Source of the DNA: Christensenella sp. UBA1224
GTDB taxonomy: Bacteria; Bacillota; Clostridia; Christensenellales; Aristaeellaceae
Direction of reading: 5' to 3'
DNA: 38,758 nucleotides
Assembly: GCA_002309235.1 (NCBI GenBank)
Contig: DBXA01000185.1
Coordinates: 6,418 to 45,175 of the forward strand
Part shown: piece by piece, positions 33,313 to 38,758 of the stretch
Numbering within the stretch: position 1 is the first letter of the stretch
Layout: every line of letters begins with the position of its first letter
Notes under the pieces: generated by a model
Told to the model about the DNA's origin: nothing
Seen by the model: only the letters and a program-made list of their open reading frames with translations
Databases searched by the model: none
Program-made: the position numbers and the translations under genes

Positions 33313-33343
33313 CGGACGGGGATACTATATGTATCTCCGTCCG
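33313..33343 (+). promoter_or_regulatory. Strong intercistronic hairpin between GAPDH-like and PGK-like genes
   Basis: CGGACGGGGATAC (33313-33325) pairs with GTATCTCCGTCCG (33331-33343) over 13 bp with one G-U pair and a TATAT loop. Only TTT follows before the PGK ribosome-binding site. It could be an RNA-processing site, a weak attenuator or a translational control element. Confidence 0.55.
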
Positions 33344-33361
33344 TTTGAGCGGAGGCAGAAA

Positions 33362-34621
33362 ATGAGATTTGGTATATACACGCTGGACGATTATGATCTG
33401 AAAGGTAAAACGGTTCTGTGCAGGGTGGATATGAATCAGCCGGTCGACCGTGTTTCAGGTAAACTGAAGAGCACGCAGAGGATCAAAGCCTGCGCGCCGA
33501 CGGTCAGGGAGCTTTCCGATAAAGGCGCGAAAACGGTTGTTTTGGCCCATCAGGGGAGCGATATCGAATATAAAAATTATTATACGACGGAGCCTCATGC
33601 CAAGACGTTGGAAGAATTTGTCGGAAAGCCGGTAAGCTTTATCGACGATGTCTGCGGACCGGCAGCAAGGCAGGCTATTTCAGATTTGAAGGAAGGAGAG
33701 ATACTGCTGCTTGATAATGTTCGTTTCTGCGCAGAAGAACAGACGCTCTTCGAGACAAAGTTGTGCCTCACGCATGAAGAGCAGGCGCATACGCAGGTGG
33801 TGGAGAAGCTTGCGCCGCTCGCAGATCTGTATGTCTGCGATGCGTTTGCAGCGGCACACCGGGACCAGCCGACATTATGCGGCTTCGAACAGGTACTTCC
33901 TTCTGCGATGGGCCGGCTTTTCGAGAAGGAATACTGCGTGGTTTCGGAATTGATGGAAGCGCCTGCTCATCCATGTGTTTTCGCCTTGGGCGGAGCAAAG
34001 ATATCGGATGCTTTTATGATGATGGAAACCGTTCTGAAAGCGGGTACTGCGGATGTGATCCTGACGGGCGGTCTCGTGGGAGAGATCCTTCTGGCTTCGC
34101 AGGGCATAGAGATCGGGAAGGGAACTATGGATTTCATTCTCCGTTCCAATTATGGGGAATTCATTGAGAAGGCGAAGGATATCTACGCAAAATACGCAGG
34201 CAGCATTGTGTTGCCTGTTGACCTGGCTTGCGTCAAGAATGGCAAGCGCGAAGAAGCCCGCGTCGGGGTTATCCCAGCCGATTTTGATTCTTCGGATATC
34301 GGTTCCATGACAGCTGCACAATACCGGGATAAGATCCTCGGAGCAGCTACTGTGTTCGTGAACGGGCCTATGGGGATATTCGAGCAGAAGGAAAGTGAAC
34401 TGGGAACAAAGGTGGAATTTGAAGCATTGGCGGAGACAAAGGCATATACCGTAGTCGGAGGCGGTGACAGCGTGACGGCGGCAAAGCAATACGGGGTGAC
34501 GGATAAGATCGGTTACGTATGCACAGGCGGAGGCGCGCTCATCCGTTTCCTGACAGGTGAAGAACTGCCTGTCGTGAAAGCGCTCAGGCATGCGGCAAAA
34601 ACGTTTCCGGCGGATCGTTGA
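33362..34621 (+). CDS. Archaeal-type phosphoglycerate kinase homologue
   Basis: A 419-residue two-domain PGK. N-domain landmarks: CRVDMNQPVD, QRIKACAPT, AHQG, LLLDNVRF and DAFAAAHRDQPT. C-domain landmarks: LGGAKISDAF (nucleotide loop), VFVNGPMGIFE and GGGDSVTAAKQYG with STGGG-like CTGGGALIRFL. PGK transfers phosphate between 1,3-bisphosphoglycerate and ADP. One basic-patch position is altered: the Arg of the usual H-x-G-R is Ser66 (HQGS), so the acid substrate may not be 3-phosphoglycerate. The start ATG has GGAGG 6 nt upstream; an earlier ATG at 33302 would place the hairpin inside the reading frame. Confidence 0.88.
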   Translation: MRFGIYTLDDYDLKGKTVLCRVDMNQPVDRVSGKLKSTQRIKACAPTVRELSDKGAKTVVLAHQGSDIEYKNYYTTEPHAKTLEEFVGKPVSFIDDVCGPAARQAISDLKEGEILLLDNVRFCAEEQTLFETKLCLTHEEQAHTQVVEKLAPLADLYVCDAFAAAHRDQPTLCGFEQVLPSAMGRLFEKEYCVVSELMEAPAHPCVFALGGAKISDAFMMMETVLKAGTADVILTGGLVGEILLASQGIEIGKGTMDFILRSNYGEFIEKAKDIYAKYAGSIVLPVDLACVKNGKREEARVGVIPADFDSSDIGSMTAAQYRDKILGAATVFVNGPMGIFEQKESELGTKVEFEALAETKAYTVVGGGDSVTAAKQYGVTDKIGYVCTGGGALIRFLTGEELPVVKALRHAAKTFPADR

Positions 34622-34654
34622 TGCGCTTGAATAACCGGAGAAAGGAGAAGCAGG

Positions 34655-35719
34655 ATGAAAATATATAAAATGGCGGTCATAGCCGGTGACGGTATCGGGC
34701 CGGAAGTTCTCAGGGAAGGAATAAAGGTGCTGGATACAGTCGCAGAAAAGGATGGCGGTTTCCGCTTTGAATGGACGTATTTTCCATGGGGCTGCGAATA
34801 CTACCTGAAGCATGGCAGGATGATGGCAGAAGACGGGATAGAGACGCTGAAGGGTTTTGATGCGATCTACCTTGGCGCGGTCGGAGCGCCTGGTGTACCG
34901 GATCATATCTCATTGTGGGATCTGTTGCTCGTGATCCGCAAGAGTTTTGATCAATATGTGAATCTGCGCCCGGTAAAGCTGCTGCGAGGTGCACCTTGTC
35001 CGCTTAAAGATGCAAAGCGCGAAGATATCGATATGGTATTTGTGCGGGAGAACAGTGAAGGCGAATATGCGGGCAGCGGTAGTTGGCTTTACAAAGGCAA
35101 GCCGAATGAAGTAGTGATTCAGAACGGCGTTTTTTCACGCGTAGGCTGCGAACGGGTGATCCGGTATGCATATGAGCTTGCCCGCAGAGACAGGAAGACG
35201 CTGACAAGTGTAAGCAAAGGGAACGCGCTGAACTATTCGATGGTGTTCTGGGATCAGATATTCAAAGAAGTAGGAAAGGAATACCCGGATGTAGAGACGC
35301 ACAGCCTGCTGGTAGATGCCGCGAGCATGTTTATGGTAAAGGACCCAAAGAGATTCCAGGTTGTTGTGACAAGCAATCTTTTCGGCGATATTCTTACCGA
35401 TCTTGGTGCAGCGATCTCGGGGGGCATGGGGCTTGCGGCAGGAGCAAACCTGAACCCGGAGAGGAAATATCCCTCTATGTTCGAACCGATACACGGTTCT
35501 GCCCCGGATATCGCGGGCAAAGGAATAGCTGACCCACTGGCTTCTATCTGGTCTGCCAGTCAGATTTTGGACTTTTTCGGAGAAGAAGAATGGGGAAAGA
35601 AGATCCTTGGAGCAATCGAACAGCTGCTTACGGAAGGGAAGACGCTTACGCCTGACATAGGCGGTACGGCATCCACATCCGAAGTCGGCAGTGCTGTGGC
35701 AGAGATACTGCGGAGATAA
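34655..35719 (+). CDS. Tartrate/isopropylmalate-type beta-decarboxylating dehydrogenase
   Basis: A 354-residue member of the isocitrate/isopropylmalate/tartrate dehydrogenase family, which oxidises a 2-hydroxy acid at C2 and decarboxylates it with NAD(P) and Mg2+. Visible motifs are GDGIGPEVLREG, RENSEGEYAGSG (active-site Tyr), SKGNALNYS (catalytic Lys), DLGAAISGGMG (metal Asp) and EPIHGSAPDIAGKGIADP. The lack of an isopropylmalate-type neighbourhood and the closeness to TtuC/DmlA-like sequences favour a tartrate- or malate-like substrate. AAAGGAG precedes the ATG. It sits in the operon tail with PGK and an alpha/beta hydrolase. Confidence 0.87.
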   Translation: MKIYKMAVIAGDGIGPEVLREGIKVLDTVAEKDGGFRFEWTYFPWGCEYYLKHGRMMAEDGIETLKGFDAIYLGAVGAPGVPDHISLWDLLLVIRKSFDQYVNLRPVKLLRGAPCPLKDAKREDIDMVFVRENSEGEYAGSGSWLYKGKPNEVVIQNGVFSRVGCERVIRYAYELARRDRKTLTSVSKGNALNYSMVFWDQIFKEVGKEYPDVETHSLLVDAASMFMVKDPKRFQVVVTSNLFGDILTDLGAAISGGMGLAAGANLNPERKYPSMFEPIHGSAPDIAGKGIADPLASIWSASQILDFFGEEEWGKKILGAIEQLLTEGKTLTPDIGGTASTSEVGSAVAEILRR

Positions 35720-35726
35720 GAGAGAT

Positions 35727-36482
35727 ATGAAGCAGGAAGAAATACGGATACAGTCGACTTTGGATGGCAGTTTGCAGCCGTCGCTCTTGTACAGACCTGA
35801 TCTGACCGGGAAGCAGCCTCTTCTCGTGGGCTTGCATACCTGGAGCCATGACCGTTTCAATCAGGTAAGCAGAATGGTGCCATGGGCAGAGGCATTGGGC
35901 TTTGGCTTACTTCTGCCCGAGTTCCGCGGTCCGAACCTGGATACCAATCCGCGATGCACGCAGGCTTGCGGTTCTGAATATGCCATGCGGGATATCAGGG
36001 ATGCTATAGACGAATGCATTCGCAAAGGGATCGCGGATCCTGCGCATATTTTCCTGTACGGCGCAAGCGGAGGCGGCCATATGGCGCTGATGATGGCGGG
36101 TAACTGTCCGGAATACTTTGAAGCTATTGCAGCTTTTGTACCGATAACGGATCTGGAAAAATGGGCGGATGAAAATGCGGTCTATCGTCGACATGTTTGT
36201 GCCTGCTGCTCGAACGACCCGATTGAAATGGCAAAACGTTCCCCGATGTCGTATATTGATGGCATTGCGCGGGCGAATGTGAAGATCTTTCACGGTAAGT
36301 ATGACCCTACCGTGCCTGTAGGACACAGTATACGCCTTTTTACGGAGATCATGCTGAAATATCCCCAGAATCACGTATACCTGGATGTTTTCGATGGCGG
36401 GCATGAGACGGATGAACTGCTGGCGCTCCACTGGATCCGCACGCAGTATCAGAAGAGAAAACTGACAACAGTAACAGGGTAA
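35727..36482 (+). CDS. Alpha/beta hydrolase (prolyl-oligopeptidase/esterase type)
   Basis: A 251-residue hydrolase with a complete predicted triad: nucleophile Ser114 in YGASGGGH, Asp193 in GKYDPTVPV and His226 in DGGHETD. The HTWSH segment near residue 37 probably forms the oxyanion hole. No signal peptide is present. It could remove an acyl ester from the sugar substrate or open a lactone; neither can be read from sequence. The ATG 7 nt after the dehydrogenase stop is chosen because the longer reading from 35691 runs inside the preceding gene. It is the last gene of the operon before a bidirectional terminator. Confidence 0.82.
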   Translation: MKQEEIRIQSTLDGSLQPSLLYRPDLTGKQPLLVGLHTWSHDRFNQVSRMVPWAEALGFGLLLPEFRGPNLDTNPRCTQACGSEYAMRDIRDAIDECIRKGIADPAHIFLYGASGGGHMALMMAGNCPEYFEAIAAFVPITDLEKWADENAVYRRHVCACCSNDPIEMAKRSPMSYIDGIARANVKIFHGKYDPTVPVGHSIRLFTEIMLKYPQNHVYLDVFDGGHETDELLALHWIRTQYQKRKLTTVTG

Positions 36483-36510
36483 AACTGCACGGAAACGGCT
36501 CGAACAACTA

Positions 36511-36555
36511 AAAAACAGGCAGAAAGCACCAGATGATGCGATACTGCCTGTTTTT
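36511..36555. terminator. Bidirectional terminator between the catabolic operon and ilvE
   Basis: AAAAACAGGCAG (36511-36522) pairs with CTGCCTGTTTTT (36544-36555), a perfect 12-bp inverted repeat with flanking A and T runs and a 21-nt loop. It serves both convergent transcripts and marks the right boundary of the sugar island. Confidence 0.85.
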
Positions 36556-36571
36556 AGTTTATCTGATTGAT

Positions 36572-37609
36572 TTAGAGTATCGGGTGGATCCAGCCTTCCG
36601 GCGCCTCGACGGTGCCTTCCTGGATGCCCAGCAGGGTCTCTCTCAGCTTGGTCATCCACGGGCCCATCTTTTCCATGCCGGATGCGATCTCGATATCCTT
36701 GCCGTTGTCATTCACCTTTCCTACAGGGGATATGACGGCTGCGGTGCCGCAAAGGCCCATTTCCTTGAAGCAACCCTTGCGGAGCTCGTCCGCGAAGACC
36801 TCTCTCTCCTCGACCTTCATGCCCAGATAGTGCTCGGCCACGTAGACCAGGCTCCGGCGGGTGATGGAGGGGAGTATGGAATCGGACTTCGGCACGACGA
36901 GATGGTCATCGCCGTCAACGAAAATGATATTGGCGCCGCCGGTCTCCTCGATCTTGGTCCTCGTGGCGGGATCGAGGTATACGTTTTCGGCAAAGCCCTG
37001 CCGGTGGGCGTCCATGATGGGCTTGAGGCTCATGGCGTAGTTGAGGCCGGCTTTGATATGGCCTGTGCCGTGAGGCGCTGCCCTGTCATAATCGCTGAAG
37101 CGGACGTAGATGGGCTTGGCGCCGCCTTTAAAGTAGGGGCCTACGGGCGTGGTGAACGCGCGGTACTGGTAATCATCGGCCGGTTTAACGCCTATGACGG
37201 GGCTGATGCCGAACATATACGGGCGGATGTACAGTGAAGCGCCGGTGCCGTAGGGCGGTACCCAGGCCGCGTTTGCGGCGACTACCTTTTCGATGGAATC
37301 CACGAACTGTTCGACGGAAAGGGGCGGGATCTCCAGACGGATGGCGCTGCTGCGCAGCCTTTCACCGTTGAGATCCGGCCGGAATGTCACGATGCGGCCG
37401 TCAACGGTGGTATAGGCCTTGAGGCCTTCGAATACGGTCTGTGCGTACTGCAGCACGCCGGCATCCTCACTCATGACGATCTTGTCATCGGCGACCAGGG
37501 CGCCTTCATCCCACTTGCCCGCTTCCTTTGTATAGTTTGCCACATAGCGCCAGTCTGTCTTCATATAGGCAAAGCTGAGGTTTGACCAATCGATGTTTTT
37601 CTTTTCCAC
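36572..37609 (-). CDS. ilvE: Branched-chain amino acid aminotransferase
   Basis: A 345-residue PLP-dependent fold-type IV aminotransferase that interconverts Leu, Ile and Val with their 2-keto acids using glutamate/2-oxoglutarate. The Schiff-base Lys186 is in GHIKAGLNYA. Other family landmarks are QTVFEGLKAY, YIRPYMFG, EETGGANIIFV and GTAAVISPVG. Length and motifs fit the larger IlvE group rather than the approximately 300-residue D-amino-acid aminotransferases. The start is GTG, with AAAGGAGG 8 nt upstream. It has its own promoter and belongs to core metabolism, not the island. Confidence 0.95.
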   Translation of the reverse strand: MEKKNIDWSNLSFAYMKTDWRYVANYTKEAGKWDEGALVADDKIVMSEDAGVLQYAQTVFEGLKAYTTVDGRIVTFRPDLNGERLRSSAIRLEIPPLSVEQFVDSIEKVVAANAAWVPPYGTGASLYIRPYMFGISPVIGVKPADDYQYRAFTTPVGPYFKGGAKPIYVRFSDYDRAAPHGTGHIKAGLNYAMSLKPIMDAHRQGFAENVYLDPATRTKIEETGGANIIFVDGDDHLVVPKSDSILPSITRRSLVYVAEHYLGMKVEEREVFADELRKGCFKEMGLCGTAAVISPVGKVNDNGKDIEIASGMEKMGPWMTKLRETLLGIQEGTVEAPEGWIHPIL

Positions 37610-37698
37610 GGTACATTCCTCCTTTGAAGATCAAAGCATATATCCTCCGGCGGGCGGCAGATGAAAACGCGTACCGCAGCCGGAAACTGTTTTTATAA

Positions 37699-37727
37699 AC
37701 TATACCATATGCAATTCCGGAATGCAA
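37699..37727 (-). promoter_or_regulatory. Candidate promoter of ilvE
   Basis: On the minus strand TTGCAT (37722-37727) and TATAGT (37699-37704) are 17 bp apart, about 90 bp upstream of the GTG start. The long leader could carry regulation, but I see no convincing T-box or leader peptide in it. Confidence 0.5.
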
Positions 37728-37802
37728 TAACTGCAAATGTTGAATTTGAACGATGTCCTCCGAAAGCATGCCGCATGACACGAAAAAATAAGACAGAAGT
37801 GG

Positions 37803-37832
37803 TTGACAAACGGGCTTTGGCTGTACGATAAT
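37803..37832 (+). promoter_or_regulatory. Promoter of the alanine dehydrogenase gene
   Basis: A perfect TTGACA (37803-37808) and GATAAT (37827-37832) are spaced by 18 bp, giving a leader of about 100 nt before the ATG at 37941. Confidence 0.7.
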
Positions 37833-37872
37833 AAACCATCTTTTTTGAATGGGAGCGGTCCGATGGTGAAGC

Positions 37873-37904
37873 GCGGCCGCTGATATCCTGCAAATTGCGG
37901 CCGC
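37873..37904 (+). promoter_or_regulatory. GC-rich hairpin in the ald leader
   Basis: Two copies of the palindrome GCGGCCGC (37873-37880 and 37897-37904) can pair with each other around a 16-nt loop within the 5' leader. No T-run follows, so it is not a terminator; it could stabilise or control the leader RNA. Confidence 0.4.
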
Positions 37905-37940
37905 GGCGCGGAAAGGCCGGGAGAGAGGAGCGATCCGTAT

Positions 37941-38758
37941 ATGAAGATCGGTTGTGTCAGAGAACTCAAAAACAACGAATACCGTGTGGGGCTTACGCCC
38001 GATAATGTAAAGGCATATGTTGCTGCCGGGCATGAGGTGCTGTTTGAATGCGGCGCCGGTGTCGGCTCCGGCTTTCCGGACAGTGAGTATATCGCAGCCG
38101 GCGCAAAGCTCGCAAAGGATCCGGCTGAGGTATGGAAAAATGTCGATATGATGGTCAAGGTGAAGGAGCCGCAGGAGAGCGAGTATCCCCTGTTCCATGA
38201 CGGCCTCATCCTCTATACCTACCTGCACCTCGCGGCAGACAAGCAGCAGATGGACGCGCTGCTCGCGGGCAGGATCCGCTCGGTCGCCTATGAGACGCTG
38301 CAGGAGAAGGATGGGAGCCTGCCTCTTCTCGCCCCCATGAGCCAGATCGCCGGAAGGCTTTCCATACAGGAAGGCGCGAAGTACCTGGAGAAGAGGTTCG
38401 GCGGGGAAGGAGTGCTGCTCGCGGGCGTTCCCGGCACGCCGAAATCTCATATCGTGATACTGGGCGGCGGCACCGTAGGCGCGAACGCATGCAAGATCGC
38501 GGTCGGAATGGGAGCGGATGTCACCATCATCGATATCAACCTCAAGAGGCTTGAGCAGCTGGACGACCTGTTCGGCGCCAGGATACAGACACTCGTATCC
38601 ACGGATTCCAATATTGAGAAGGCGCTCAGGAACGCGGATCTTGTGATCGGCTCCGTGCTGATCCCAGGCGGCAGCACCCCCAAGCTCTTCAAGCGCAAAT
38701 ACCTGAAGGAGATGAAGGCCGGCGCGGTGTTCGTGGATGTCGCCATCGACCAGGGCGG
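37941..38758 (+). CDS. ald: Alanine dehydrogenase (C-terminus beyond the window)
   Basis: The first 272 residues of an NAD-dependent L-alanine dehydrogenase, which reversibly deaminates alanine to pyruvate and ammonia. Visible residues are Arg15 (NNEYRVGLTP), the catalytic Lys in MVKVKEP, His96 in TYLHLAA, the Rossmann loop ILGGGTVGANACKIA and VDVAIDQGG at the edge, all typical of Ald rather than the related transhydrogenase subunit. The ATG has AGAGGAG 10 nt upstream and a strong promoter further up. The gene runs off the right end in an open frame. Confidence 0.95.
   Translation, partial: MKIGCVRELKNNEYRVGLTPDNVKAYVAAGHEVLFECGAGVGSGFPDSEYIAAGAKLAKDPAEVWKNVDMMVKVKEPQESEYPLFHDGLILYTYLHLAADKQQMDALLAGRIRSVAYETLQEKDGSLPLLAPMSQIAGRLSIQEGAKYLEKRFGGEGVLLAGVPGTPKSHIVILGGGTVGANACKIAVGMGADVTIIDINLKRLEQLDDLFGARIQTLVSTDSNIEKALRNADLVIGSVLIPGGSTPKLFKRKYLKEMKAGAVFVDVAIDQG

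Noticed and set aside
1..38758. CRISPR array, tRNA or rRNA genes
   Set aside because: No regularly spaced short repeats, no cloverleaf-like sequence with a CCA-type 3' end and no rRNA-like conserved stretch were noticed on either strand; a dedicated scan was not possible here.

Overview
This window looks like chromosomal DNA of a gut- or rumen-type member of the Bacillota (Clostridia). Evidence: strong GGAGG-type ribosome-binding sites, two LplB/LplC/LplA-type sugar ABC transporters without their own ATPase, and membrane-anchored AraC regulators of the YesS type. The lineage is an inference; no rRNA or tRNA is present. Most of the window (about 1.3-36.5 kb) is a carbohydrate-catabolism island. 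It is flanked by housekeeping or unrelated genes: an ADP-ribosylglycohydrolase fragment at the left, and ilvE and a partial alanine dehydrogenase gene (ald) at the right.

The island has two parallel halves. Half 1 contains a minus-strand AraC regulator and GNAT gene, then on the plus strand two permeases and a solute-binding protein. After a terminator come six tandem paralogous genes for cytoplasmic GH5-like glycosidases, then a PdxA-like dehydrogenase, a metallo-beta-lactamase-fold hydrolase, an SDR and a GarR-like reductase. Half 2 has a minus-strand AraC regulator with an unclassified TIM-barrel glycosidase-like gene, then on the plus strand two permeases and a solute-binding protein. These are followed by a GH20-like protein, a KDPG-aldolase-like/VOC fusion, a beta-propeller lactonase, an M20 amidohydrolase, GarR-like, PdxA-like and SDR proteins (second copies), an Asp/Glu-racemase-like protein, a type II (archaeal-type) GAPDH, an archaeal-type PGK, a tartrate/isopropylmalate-type dehydrogenase and an alpha/beta hydrolase.

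Proposed logic (inference): each transporter imports a glycoside or oligosaccharide, intracellular glycosidases cleave it, and the released sugar or sugar acid is oxidised, delactonised, decarboxylated or cleaved to C3 units. Both PdxA homologues have lost the residues that bind the substrate phosphate in E. coli PdxA, and the aldolase-like domain has lost its phosphate-binding motifs, while the metal or Schiff-base residues remain. This points to a largely non-phosphorylated sugar-acid pathway that appears undescribed. No DUF1537 acid-sugar kinase is present in the window.

Both transporter operons share a control architecture: an identical 12-mer, GGAATTTTACAC, in the promoter region, repeat elements abutting the predicted -35 box, a hairpin in the permease-SBP gap and a terminator-like hairpin just after the SBP gene.
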